The notes under the pieces are model-generated. The model did no database searches. It was not told the DNA's origin and saw nothing but the letters and a program-made list of their open reading frames with translations. A stretch of DNA of 64,000 nt from Rhodospirillales bacterium (GTDB lineage: Bacteria > Pseudomonadota > Alphaproteobacteria > Rhodospirillales > Casp-alpha2), in the NCBI GenBank assembly GCA_023145215.1, contig JAGLED010000001.1, positions 217,776-281,775 of the forward strand. The letters run 5' to 3'. The translations under genes and the position numbers were made by a program. This document shows positions 20,961-30,379 of the stretch, one piece after another; positions within the stretch are counted from its first letter, which is position 1, and each line of letters begins with the position of its first letter.

Positions 20961-23489
20961 ATGGATTTGGCGCCATACCGCCTGGCATGGCGGATCGCCC
21001 GGCGTGAGTTACGTGGCGGGCTTTCCGGGTTTCGCGTTTTCATGTTGTGCCTTGCGCTTGGCGTTGCGGCGATTACCGCCGTCGGCTGGACGTCGTCGGC
21101 GATCGTCGGCGGCCTCGCGGCGGACGCGAGAAAGCTGCTGGGCGGGGACATGGAACTTCGCCTGGTGCATCGCGAAGCATCGGATGAGCAGCTCGCATAT
21201 CTCGAGGCGAACAGCCGTCAGCTCTCCCACACCGTGCGCCTGCGCGCCATGGCGTCGGCACGCGATAATGCGGCACGCACGCTTATAGAGCTCAAATCCG
21301 TCGACGACGCTTATCCTCTCGTCGGCGCCATGGCCCTAACGCCAAAGCTTTCCCGAAACGACATGTTCCAGGCAAGCGGCACGAGCCCCGGTGCCGTCGT
21401 CGACGCCAACCTTTTAGACAAGCTGGGAATCGGTGTCAGCGACAAGCTCAAGATCGGCAAGGCTGAATTCACGGTCAATGCCGTGATCGAGAGCGAACCC
21501 GACCGGGTCACCAGCGTCATCAATTACGGTCCCAGGGTCATGATATCCGAAACCGATCTGGCGGCGACGGGACTGGTTCAGCCGGGTAGCCTGATCCGAT
21601 ACTACTACCGGGTTCTCTTCCAGCCGGGCACAACGCCGGTGCAATGGCGGGACTCGCTCAACCAGACGTTCCCTGATGCCGGGTGGCGGGTGCGCGCGGC
21701 AAACGAAGCCGCGCCCGGCGTCAGACGGTTCATCGAACGCCTGACACTGTTCATGAGCTTTGTCGGCTACACGGTGCTGCTGGTCGGCGGCGTCGGCATC
21801 ACGCGCGCGGTCAACGCCTATCTGGAAAGCAAGAGCCGTACGATTGCGACGCTCAAATGCATGGGTGCCGAGGCCGGCCTGATCGTCAGAGTGTACTTGA
21901 TGCAGGTCCTGATACTGACCGGTGTCGCGGTCCTCCTGGGGCTGATTGCCGGCATCGCCTTACCGATGTCGGCGCTTTTTACTGTTACCGACTTGCTCCC
22001 CGTGCAGCCAGTCATCGCCCTTCATCCACATGCCCTTATAACGGCGGCGGCGTTCGGCGTTCTGACATCAATCACGGCCGCCCTGTGGCCGCTTGGCCGC
22101 GCCCGCGAAGTCCCCGCGCGCGATCTGTTCCGGGCCCAGGCCGCGCCGCTTTCCGTTTCGCCCCGACGGGTGTATCTGCTTTGGATCGGCATCGGCCTTT
22201 CCTTGCTCGTCGGTCTCGTCTTCCTGACGGCGACGGAAAAATGGTTCGCGCTCTGGTTCGTCGTCGGCGCCATGATCACGGTCGGGTTGCTTCGCATCGC
22301 CGGGTCCCTTCTGATCCGGTTCAGCAAACGCCTGCACCCGACGAACGCGATCCTGCGTCTGGTGATCGCCAACATGCACAGACCGGGATCGGCGACGCAG
22401 GGGGTGGTGCTGTCGCTTGGTCTCGGCCTCGCGGTGCTCGTCGCGGTCGTTCAGATCGAAGGCAACATCACCCGCCAGATCGAAGAGCGTCTTCCCGAGG
22501 AAGCCCCCGCCTATTTCTTTATCGACATTCAGCCGGGGCAGGTTGAAGCCTTCGACCGCCTCGTCAACGGCATCGACGGGACCAGCGACCTGAGACGCGA
22601 ACCGGTGGTGCGCGGCCGGATTGTCGAGATCGGGGGTAAGCCGGTGAGCGAGGTCAATGTCGCTTCGGAAAGCCAGTGGGCCGTGCGGGGCGACCGGGCG
22701 CTGACGTCCACGGCCGAGATGAAACCAGACACCGAGATCGTCGCCGGTGAGTGGTGGCCCGCAAATTACAGCGGCCCGCCCCTGATCTCGCTTGACGACG
22801 GCCTCGCCAAAGGCTTTGGCGTCGGCGTCGGAGACACGCTGACGATCAATATTCTGGGACGGCGCATCACGGCAACCATCGCCTCGTTACGCGAGATCGA
22901 TTGGCAATCTCTCCGGTTCGACTTCGCCGTGGTGTTGTCACCCGGCGTGTTGGAAGGCGCTCCGCACACGCACATCGCCGCGGTCCACGCGACCCCGGCG
23001 GCGGAAGCCCCATTGGAAAAAGCCGTCACTGACGCCTTCGACAATGTCTCTGCGATCCACGTGCGCGAGGCGCTCGCCGCCGCGCGCGATCTGATGGAGG
23101 GGATCGGCATCGCCATCCGCGCAGTCGCGGGTCTGACGGTCGTCGCCGGCGCGATCGTGCTGGCGGGCGCTCTCGCGGCGGGGCAACAGCGACGCCGCTT
23201 CGATGCCGTCGTTTTCAAGGTCTTGGGCGCGACCCGCATGCGGATCGCGTTGACGTTTGTTCTCGAATACGGCGCTCTCGGTCTGGTAACCGCGATTTGC
23301 GCGCTCGGCGTCGGGACGCTGGCGGCATGGGCGGTCGCCGAGTTCCTGATGCATCTGAAATGGACCTGGCTGCCCGGCGAGGCCGTAGCAACCCTGGCAC
23401 TGGCGCTTTTGGCGACTATTTTACTCGGACTTTCCGGTTCGTGGCGGATCCTGGGGCTGAAGACCGCCCCTTACCTCAGAAATGACTGA
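20961..23489 (+). CDS. FtsX-like ABC transporter permease (YbbP-like)
   Basis: 842 aa with FtsX-type TM blocks; paired with the upstream ATPase and GDSL esterase as in ybbAP-tesA. Confidence 0.93.
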   Translation: MDLAPYRLAWRIARRELRGGLSGFRVFMLCLALGVAAITAVGWTSSAIVGGLAADARKLLGGDMELRLVHREASDEQLAYLEANSRQLSHTVRLRAMASARDNAARTLIELKSVDDAYPLVGAMALTPKLSRNDMFQASGTSPGAVVDANLLDKLGIGVSDKLKIGKAEFTVNAVIESEPDRVTSVINYGPRVMISETDLAATGLVQPGSLIRYYYRVLFQPGTTPVQWRDSLNQTFPDAGWRVRAANEAAPGVRRFIERLTLFMSFVGYTVLLVGGVGITRAVNAYLESKSRTIATLKCMGAEAGLIVRVYLMQVLILTGVAVLLGLIAGIALPMSALFTVTDLLPVQPVIALHPHALITAAAFGVLTSITAALWPLGRAREVPARDLFRAQAAPLSVSPRRVYLLWIGIGLSLLVGLVFLTATEKWFALWFVVGAMITVGLLRIAGSLLIRFSKRLHPTNAILRLVIANMHRPGSATQGVVLSLGLGLAVLVAVVQIEGNITRQIEERLPEEAPAYFFIDIQPGQVEAFDRLVNGIDGTSDLRREPVVRGRIVEIGGKPVSEVNVASESQWAVRGDRALTSTAEMKPDTEIVAGEWWPANYSGPPLISLDDGLAKGFGVGVGDTLTINILGRRITATIASLREIDWQSLRFDFAVVLSPGVLEGAPHTHIAAVHATPAAEAPLEKAVTDAFDNVSAIHVREALAAARDLMEGIGIAIRAVAGLTVVAGAIVLAGALAAGQQRRRFDAVVFKVLGATRMRIALTFVLEYGALGLVTAICALGVGTLAAWAVAEFLMHLKWTWLPGEAVATLALALLATILLGLSGSWRILGLKTAPYLRND

Positions 23490-23617
23490 AATTAAAAGAT
23501 TTCCGAAGGCATTCCATACATGAATTTTTCGTAAGGTTACGGGGTACCAGTTGCAAACAGAGCCCCGAGTACCCTATTTTACTGCAGTATCAACATCTTG
23601 AATCATAGGAGATTCAA

Positions 23618-24352
23618 ATGGCTCTCGGACCTAACAACCGTTTCGGTGCCCGCGCCGGGCGGATGACCCATTCGCAGGCTTATGACGCATCGATCGACAT
23701 GGGTCTGCGCAAATACATGCTGGGTGTCTACAACTACATGACGCTCGGCGTGGCCATCACAGGACTGATGGCCTATGTCGTCTCGACGCAGCCGGCCGTG
23801 ATGCAGGCGATCTTCGGCACCGGCCTCGCGTGGGTCGCCATGCTGGCCCCGCTTGCCTTCATTCTCGTGCTGAACTTCGGCATCCATAAGCTAAGCGCGT
23901 CGGCGACACAGTTACTGTTCTGGGCGTTCGCCGCCGTGATGGGCGTGTCGTTGTCGACGATCTTCGTCGCTTATACGGACGCGTCGATTGCCCGTGTGTT
24001 CTTTATCAGCGCCGGTGCGTTCGCTGGTCTCAGTCTTTACGGCTACACCACGAAGCGCGACCTGACGGGCTGGGGCTCGTTCCTGGTGATGGGCTTGATC
24101 GGCATTATCATTGCCAGCATCGTCAACATCTTCCTCGCCAGCTCGGCGCTGATGTTCGCGATTTCCGTCATCGGTGTGCTGGTCTTCGCCGGCCTGACTG
24201 CCTACGACACGCAGCGGATCAAATCGCTGTATTACGAAGGCGACAGTTCCGAAGTCATGACCAAGAAAAGCGTCATGGGCGCGCTGACCCTTTATCTGGA
24301 CTTCATCAACCTGTTTCTGATGTTGCTGCACCTGTTCGGCAATCGCGAATAA
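23618..24352 (+). CDS. Bax inhibitor-1/YccA family membrane protein
   Basis: LRKYMLGVYNYMTLGVAITGL...GLTAYDTQRIKSLYYEG...ALTLYLDFINLFLMLLHLFG. Confidence 0.95.
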   Translation: MALGPNNRFGARAGRMTHSQAYDASIDMGLRKYMLGVYNYMTLGVAITGLMAYVVSTQPAVMQAIFGTGLAWVAMLAPLAFILVLNFGIHKLSASATQLLFWAFAAVMGVSLSTIFVAYTDASIARVFFISAGAFAGLSLYGYTTKRDLTGWGSFLVMGLIGIIIASIVNIFLASSALMFAISVIGVLVFAGLTAYDTQRIKSLYYEGDSSEVMTKKSVMGALTLYLDFINLFLMLLHLFGNRE

Positions 24353-24379
24353 CAAGGACCAGGATCACGAAATACAAGA

Positions 24380-24410
24380 CCCCCGGCGCAATGCGCCGGG
24401 GGTTTTCTTT
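24380..24410 (+). terminator. Rho-independent terminator
   Basis: CCCCCGGCGC-AAT-GCGCCGGGGG followed by TTTTCTTTT, 27 bp after the Bax-inhibitor ORF. Confidence 0.92.
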
Positions 24411-24470
24411 TGGCCCCGATGCATCGATTTATTCGTCTTCAACCGATTGCAAAGGTCGGGCTTTCCCCCG

Positions 24471-25898
24471 TTATCTAAGGCTCGCGGAATCAGTGCCGCC
24501 GGTCGGATGCCAAGTGAACCGGATGCAGGTTCCCCTGCCTTCATCGCCGGTGATGGAAATCGTCCCGTTATTGCTTTGTACCAGGCGCTTGGTAATGGCC
24601 AGGCCCATACCACTCCCTTCAATGACGTCGCGCGGCTTGAGCGTCTGAAACATATCGAATACCCGTTCGCGGTATTTGAGCGGAATGCCCGGACCGTCGT
24701 CACACACGGTGAAAGCATGGCCCTTAAACAGTTTCTCACACGTGATTTCGATACGTCCGCGTTCACCGTCGTGGTGCTTCACGGCATTGTTGACCAGATT
24801 GAAGAAAACATGCGCCAGCGGCGTTTTCGGTGAATAGACGATCGGCATATCCTCAGCCACGACGACGTCGAACCCGGCGGGAAGATGCAGATCCTCTTTC
24901 AAGTCCCGCAACAGTTCGCCGACGTCGACGGTTTCAAACGGGACTTCGGCGCGCCCTGCGCGGGAATAGGCGAGGAGATCATCGAGAAGCGACTCCAACC
25001 TTGTGATCCGGCGCCGCATCATGCGGATGTGCTCACGAGAATCTTCAGTTAGGGCGGCGCCTGCATCTTCCTCCAGCCACGTGGCAAGATTGTCGATCCC
25101 GCGCAGCGGCGCCTTGAAGTCATGCGATGCGACATAGACGAAACTGTCCAGGTCGGCGCGCTCCTGTTCCATCCGTGCAATCGCATCCGCCAACCGGATA
25201 CGTGCTTGTTCGACAGCCCGGAACACCCGCCCGATATCCCCGTCCGCATCGATTTGCACCGGTTCGTTGAGCTCTCCCTCGCCAATGCGGATAATTTCCG
25301 TCGACAACCGTTCGACATTTGCCGTGATGACGCGAAGCACACGAAGATAAAGAACGACCATGAAAAGAATACCGGACAGCAAGACGCCCGACACCACGAT
25401 CGCCCCCCACAATGCGAACGATTCCTGACGATCCCGGTAAATCGACGAAATCCTGTCTTTAAGCGCAGACAAGGCCAGTATCTGATTTAACAACCTCGAC
25501 AGCGCCGCGCGTTTCGCTGCCGCAGCCCGCGCCGGTTCGGGTATCGTACTTTCGATCCGTGTCAGCTTGCCGAATACCGAACCCAGGGTCGTGAGCCGCG
25601 TTTGAAGCTCCGGCAACAGACGTGCGGCTTCCGGGTCCTTGACCGGCACGCGCTCCAAAAACACACCCAGACTCTCGTGCCGGTCCTGCCATTGCTTCAG
25701 GGCTCTTGGCGTGCCGGTCGCAAGGTACTCTGTTGTCAGATATTGAAGGTCATTAAGGCCGTTGCTCAGTTCCTCGGCGACCCGGCTTTCGCGATCCAGA
25801 TTAAAATACATCTGCAGGACCGCAAAACCGACAGACGCAATCACCAGCACGGTGGCGATTCCGCTGGCCGCGACTTTCCTGACCTGACGACGCATCAT
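24471..25898 (-). CDS. transmembrane sensor histidine kinase (HAMP-HisKA-HATPase)
   Basis: Two TM segments, HAMP-like linker, H-box YVASHDFKAPLRGIDN, N-box FFNLVNNAVKHHD, G boxes CDDGPGIP and GSGMGLAITKRL. Confidence 0.95.
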   Translation of the reverse strand: MMRRQVRKVAASGIATVLVIASVGFAVLQMYFNLDRESRVAEELSNGLNDLQYLTTEYLATGTPRALKQWQDRHESLGVFLERVPVKDPEAARLLPELQTRLTTLGSVFGKLTRIESTIPEPARAAAAKRAALSRLLNQILALSALKDRISSIYRDRQESFALWGAIVVSGVLLSGILFMVVLYLRVLRVITANVERLSTEIIRIGEGELNEPVQIDADGDIGRVFRAVEQARIRLADAIARMEQERADLDSFVYVASHDFKAPLRGIDNLATWLEEDAGAALTEDSREHIRMMRRRITRLESLLDDLLAYSRAGRAEVPFETVDVGELLRDLKEDLHLPAGFDVVVAEDMPIVYSPKTPLAHVFFNLVNNAVKHHDGERGRIEITCEKLFKGHAFTVCDDGPGIPLKYRERVFDMFQTLKPRDVIEGSGMGLAITKRLVQSNNGTISITGDEGRGTCIRFTWHPTGGTDSASLR

Positions 25899-25905
25899 GG
25901 CGGCA

Positions 25906-26907
25906 TTATTTGATCAATTTAACGGCAGCGGGCGCAACCGACGATAACGGCCCTGCATCGATCGCATCCAGGAAATCGGGAACACTGGTACCGCTGGCGT
26001 GCCCTTTTTCGATCAGCCATTGGGCTTCCTGCTCCATCAAGCTGACAAGGTTCTGCAAGATTGTGACCTCCAGAACGTATTTGCTCCATGTTTCCCGGAC
26101 GAACGCCGGATCAAGCCGGAAACGCGCTGCGATAATATCTTGTGCCTCTTCCGGATTCTCCGAGGCAAAACGCTCCGCGTCCAGCAAAGCTTCAAGCACG
26201 GCGCGAGCTTCGCTCTGATGGGTTTCGATCCAGTTTCCCATGCCGACCAGGACGAAGTGATAATAATAACTGTCTTGCTCCGGCAGCATGATAAAATTGT
26301 CGCCCAGGAGTTGCTTGGATTTATAGACAAAAGGCTCCCAAACCATCGCGGCGTCGATCGCGCCTTTTGCAATCTCGTCGACAATGTCCGGCGCACGCAG
26401 ATTGACGATTGTCAGATCGGTCTCGGCAAGGCCGTTGATCGCGAGAATCTCGCCCAGGAAGAACTCGCCGATACCACGCCGCGTCACGCCTATCCGCTTT
26501 CCGGTGAGGTCCTCGATATGTGCGATGCCCCGATCCTTGCGTGCGAACAGGTTCGCCGAATTGGTCCGCGAAATTGAGGCGATCAGCTTAAGACCGTGAT
26601 GCATCATCAGGTTCGAAACGAAAGCGAACTCGGAGCTGTTGCCAAGGTGAATTTTGCCGGCGACTAGTGCTCGGGAAGCGCTCACGCCCGACGAGAACTC
26701 AAGCAACCTGACGTCAACGCCGCGTGCTTCGAAAAACCCCTTCTTGTCGGCAATCCACATCAAATGACCGGTGGGGGTCGAGCCGATAATGACCTCCTCG
26801 GCACACGCACGGGTTGGCGCGAGGCTTAAGGCGGTCAGTGCAACGACGAACGCCGTCATAATCCTGAAAGTCCCGGACGGCATAAAATGATAAACGAACG
26901 GCATCAT
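25906..26907 (-). CDS. NMT1/SsuA-like ABC-type solute-binding protein
   Basis: Signal peptide; IIGSTPTGHLMWIADKKGFFEARGVDVRLLEFSSGV...GKIHLGNSSEFAFVSNLM; ORF tool start is 26940, internal M at 26907. Confidence 0.88.
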   Translation of the reverse strand: MMPFVYHFMPSGTFRIMTAFVVALTALSLAPTRACAEEVIIGSTPTGHLMWIADKKGFFEARGVDVRLLEFSSGVSASRALVAGKIHLGNSSEFAFVSNLMMHHGLKLIASISRTNSANLFARKDRGIAHIEDLTGKRIGVTRRGIGEFFLGEILAINGLAETDLTIVNLRAPDIVDEIAKGAIDAAMVWEPFVYKSKQLLGDNFIMLPEQDSYYYHFVLVGMGNWIETHQSEARAVLEALLDAERFASENPEEAQDIIAARFRLDPAFVRETWSKYVLEVTILQNLVSLMEQEAQWLIEKGHASGTSVPDFLDAIDAGPLSSVAPAAVKLIK

Positions 26908-27030
26908 TACTGGATCTTCGGGCAGCTCCGGTTCTGTCAAGCATCGTAACCACTCGATCTCTGGTCGTCGACACCCGTTAAGTTAGGCCTGCAACCCAAA
27001 CCGGCAGACGCTGGCGCAACCACACCAGGC

Positions 27031-27939
27031 TCAATACAGTTGAAACTGCACGGGCACCGAGAGGGTCAGCTTGTCCTGGGCAAAGTCATTGGGAAGCGGC
27101 GGCAAGGGCGCAGCGCGTGTGATCATCCTGATCACCTCCTCGTCGAGCGCCCGAAAGCCGGTGCCCCGCTGGATGCGGGCCGCCATGACATCGCCGCCAC
27201 GGTTCATCGTGAAAGTCAGCACCGCCGTCCCTTCCTGGCGACGCCGACGCGCCGCCGACGGATACTCTTTATGCTGTTCCAACCACGCCTGTAACCGGGC
27301 GAAATAATTGTCCGCAGAACCGGGACGCCCCCCGGAGGTCGTATTTGCTCCATGCCCGACGTGTGCGGCGTTTTTCGTACCGGATTTGCCCGCCGACCCG
27401 GCGACTGTGGCTGTGTCCGTCGACGGCTGTGTCTGAGGCGGTTCCGTAGAGGCGACGTCCTCAGGTGCCGCAGCCTCCGACGCTGTTAACTGTGTTGCGG
27501 CAGGGACCGGTTTTGCGATTTCCGACTTCGCTTCACGGGGCGGCGTCGGTTTTGTCGGCACCTGTGCCAGTTCCATTTTCGGCGTCACTTCGGAAACGGG
27601 TACGGCTTCCGCACTCGGCGGTGCCACGGCTTCGACTTCCTGAGGATCATGTGGTTCGACCGCTTCCAATGGCGCCTTCACCTCGGCGGTTTCTGCGGTC
27701 GGCGGCGCCACCGGTTCGACGACGGCTTTTTCGGGTGCGTCAACGGCCTTGGCCGTCGGCGGCGTAACCGCCGTTGCACCGGGCGCACCGCCTGCCATGC
27801 CGAACGATACATCCATCCCGCCGACGCCCGGATTTGCGGCGCCGCTTCGCGTCGGTTCCCAGAGCAGCAGAATCAACGATCCATGCACCACAGCCGCAAC
27901 GAAGACCGCCGCCAGCCAGTGTCTGCGACGGATGCTCAT
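27031..27939 (-). CDS. TonB family energy transducer
   Basis: N-terminal TM, Pro/Glu/Ala-rich linker, C-terminal YPSAARRRRQEGTAVLTFTMNRGGDVMAARIQRGTGFRALDEEVIRMITRAAPLPPLP. Confidence 0.93.
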   Translation of the reverse strand: MSIRRRHWLAAVFVAAVVHGSLILLLWEPTRSGAANPGVGGMDVSFGMAGGAPGATAVTPPTAKAVDAPEKAVVEPVAPPTAETAEVKAPLEAVEPHDPQEVEAVAPPSAEAVPVSEVTPKMELAQVPTKPTPPREAKSEIAKPVPAATQLTASEAAAPEDVASTEPPQTQPSTDTATVAGSAGKSGTKNAAHVGHGANTTSGGRPGSADNYFARLQAWLEQHKEYPSAARRRRQEGTAVLTFTMNRGGDVMAARIQRGTGFRALDEEVIRMITRAAPLPPLPNDFAQDKLTLSVPVQFQLY

Positions 27940-28349
27940 GGTGCCGACTTCGCAGATGTCAGAAGTTTGACCTTTTCCGCGCCCGCCGCCTTAAGCGCTT
28001 CCATCACCCGGATCACGTCCATCGCCGGCGCGGCGCCATCGGCCTTTACATGCACGAGCTTGTCCTCAGCACTTCGAACCGCGTCGCTGATCCGCGCCTC
28101 TAGGTCAGCGAGGACAACCGCTTCACCCCCCAGAAGCAAGCGCCCGTCTTTCGCGATTAAAATCTCCACCCGTTGCCCGCCCGCGTCCTTTTCACTGTCG
28201 GACACAGGCGGCTCGATCTTGATCGGATCGGTCTTCGAAAGCTGACCGGCCACCATGAAAAAGATCAGCAACAGAAACACCACGTTGATCAGCGGCATCA
28301 CGCGCTGATCCTCGTCCGGTCGTCGGCGTTTCGGTTGACCGAAAACCAT
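27936..28349 (-). CDS. ExbD/TolR family protein
   Basis: RVMPLINVVFLLLIFFMVAGQL; overlaps tonB start. Confidence 0.93.
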   Translation of the reverse strand: MVFGQPKRRRPDEDQRVMPLINVVFLLLIFFMVAGQLSKTDPIKIEPPVSDSEKDAGGQRVEILIAKDGRLLLGGEAVVLADLEARISDAVRSAEDKLVHVKADGAAPAMDVIRVMEALKAAGAEKVKLLTSAKSAP

Positions 28350-28783
28350 TAGCGCGCGACCGCCGGCACGATGAAGGAGACATCTCGCCCCCCTACCGCC
28401 GCGATCCGGTCGATCAACGCGACCGCCCGTTGAAGCGGCACGCCCGGTGCCGGCTTTATCAATACCGTCTGCGCCGGATCGGCTCGGAAACGTTGGCGCA
28501 ATGTCTTCAGCACGTCGTCGTCGCTCATCACCCGGCCGGAAAGCCTGAGATCGTCGGCCTGGAGTTCGACCAGCATCGCACCCGTCATTCCGCCCGCGCC
28601 GCCGGCCTTGGCGACGTTCAGTTCAAGGGTCCGCCAGGTCATAAACGAAGACGCCAACATGAAAAACACCAACAGGATGAACACCACATCGATGAGCGGT
28701 GTCATGGAAATGATCGCCGAACGGCGCATGGTTTCAGTCCGCGCCAATGCGCCGGGTACTGCGCCCGGCGTCGCCATAATCAA
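28349..28783 (-). CDS. second ExbD/TolR family protein
   Basis: ISMTPLIDVVFILLVFFMLASSF. Confidence 0.93.
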   Translation of the reverse strand: MIMATPGAVPGALARTETMRRSAIISMTPLIDVVFILLVFFMLASSFMTWRTLELNVAKAGGAGGMTGAMLVELQADDLRLSGRVMSDDDVLKTLRQRFRADPAQTVLIKPAPGVPLQRAVALIDRIAAVGGRDVSFIVPAVAR

Positions 28784-29504
28784 TTGCCGGAAGCCGCGAC
28801 AGATCCTTTGTAAACACGTACTGGATCGCGTCGGCCATGGCGAGTTCGGTACGCTCCGTTATCCGCTCCAACCAATTGAAGACAGCCACGGTCGGGATCG
28901 CGACCGCCAATCCCACGGCGGTCGTCAACAAGGCTTCCCAGATACCGCCCGACAATACGGACGGATCGACCTGACTGCCCGCGGCCTCCATTTGCTGGAA
29001 CGCCGTGATCATGCCAAGCACCGTGCCGAACAGGCCAAGCAGCGGCGCCAGGCTGGCGATCACCTCCAACGGTCGGAGATACGTCCTCATCGCCTCGACG
29101 CGGCGTTTCCCAAATCGCTCGGCTTCGGCGCGAATACTTTCGCCCGTGAGATCGCCCCGGATATGCCCACGCAAAGCGACAGCGAGCGTCTGCGCAACCG
29201 GGTTCTTGTCGCCCTGCACGCACGCCAGAGCTTCCAGCGGTTTGCCGAGCCGTGTGAGTTTTACGGCGCGTTCGACATTGATCAGACGCGTCGCCCGTAC
29301 GGACCGGAATTGCCAGAGTTTCAGCACCGCGATCGCCATCGCCATAACGGACATCCCGATCAACACGGCCACTACCGGTCCGCCCAGAACGAGCATTTCC
29401 CAGGCCCGGGCCAGGATGCCGGCGCCCGGATCGGCGGCCATTGACGGCAGCGCCACGGCGTCAACGGTAGGGGTCGGCGGTTCCTGCATGATGTTCTCCA
29501 GCAA
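28734..29504 (-). CDS. ExbB/TolQ/MotA proton-channel family protein
   Basis: LEVIASLAPLLGLFGTVLGMITAFQQM...LLTTAVGLAVAIPTVAVFNWLER. Confidence 0.93.
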   Translation of the reverse strand: MLENIMQEPPTPTVDAVALPSMAADPGAGILARAWEMLVLGGPVVAVLIGMSVMAMAIAVLKLWQFRSVRATRLINVERAVKLTRLGKPLEALACVQGDKNPVAQTLAVALRGHIRGDLTGESIRAEAERFGKRRVEAMRTYLRPLEVIASLAPLLGLFGTVLGMITAFQQMEAAGSQVDPSVLSGGIWEALLTTAVGLAVAIPTVAVFNWLERITERTELAMADAIQYVFTKDLSRLPAIDYGDAGRSTRRIGAD

Positions 29505-29505
29505 C

Positions 29506-29988
29506 TTATTTGATGAACTCGATCCGCCCCAACGACGATGTCTTTGACATCGCCAGGCAGGTGGCCGGGGCCTGGCCGCTGCACGCCCTGATATCGTTTA
29601 GGAGGATATGTTGGATGGTGTCGCAACCGAGGCCCGTGACGTCGAACAGCTTGACCCGCGTCTTACCGGCCGGCAGGGGACCGCCTTCGACGACAACCCT
29701 ATTGGCGATGACACCGGTTTTGTCGAAGAAAACCAGGTCCGGTTTAAAACTGCCGATCGCGACCGAGGTCTTGTTTCCGAACACCATAAAGACGCGGCAG
29801 CCCGTGCCGGCCGGTTCGACTTTATTCAGTTCCAGAGTGAGTTCACCATCCGCATAGGCGACACCTGTCGCCGACATGATCATTGCATATGCAACGAATA
29901 TCCCAGCTATCGGTTTCAACACAGTGATCGCGCCCCGTTCGTTTTCTGCCGTCGCGTCTGCAGGAACCGTGTTCGGCATAACGGCCAA
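29506..29988 (-). CDS. small secreted hypothetical protein, first gene of the TonB operon
   Basis: N-terminal hydrophobic signal (GIFVAYAMIMSATGVAYA); mature part ELTLELNKVEPAGTGCRVFMVFGNKT... with four Cys; start codon uncertain. Confidence 0.65.
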   Translation of the reverse strand: MAVMPNTVPADATAENERGAITVLKPIAGIFVAYAMIMSATGVAYADGELTLELNKVEPAGTGCRVFMVFGNKTSVAIGSFKPDLVFFDKTGVIANRVVVEGGPLPAGKTRVKLFDVTGLGCDTIQHILLNDIRACSGQAPATCLAMSKTSSLGRIEFIK

Positions 29989-30149
29989 TTATTCGTTCCC
30001 GTCCCTCGTTCTTCGAACGACCAAACCTGACGGATCTTCATCGGGCGCGTGGCGGCTGCTCGCCTCGCCCACACCCTCCGCGACAAGATCGTCGTCATCA
30101 GGATTTGCAATCGTCATCCATCACAAAAAAAGGGCTTTTGCCCATTTTC

Positions 30150-30170
30150 TGCGAATGATTATTAATATCA
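30150..30170. promoter_or_regulatory. Fur-box-like sequence 1
   Basis: TGCGAATGATTATTAATATCA; matches site 2 except at one position. Confidence 0.6.
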
Positions 30171-30280
30171 CTCCTCCGTGTAGCCGTTCCACTCTCGTGA
30201 CGTTTGCGCGTTCATCAATCACTTTTGTGAAATCGTCACCGCCCTCAGCCGGCGGGCATCGGCATCAGGCCTTGCTTAAT

Positions 30281-30303
30281 TGCGAATGATTATTACTATC
30301 ATA
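30281..30303. promoter_or_regulatory. Fur-box-like sequence 2
   Basis: TGCGAATGATTATTACTATCATA, resembles classical Fur box halves (AATGATTATTACTATCAT). Confidence 0.65.
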
Positions 30304-30379
30304 ATGCGGCGGCCCTGCAGGAACTACCGTCTGAGAAATCACAAAATACTTTTGGGACAATACGAGCGGAACGGGCGAA

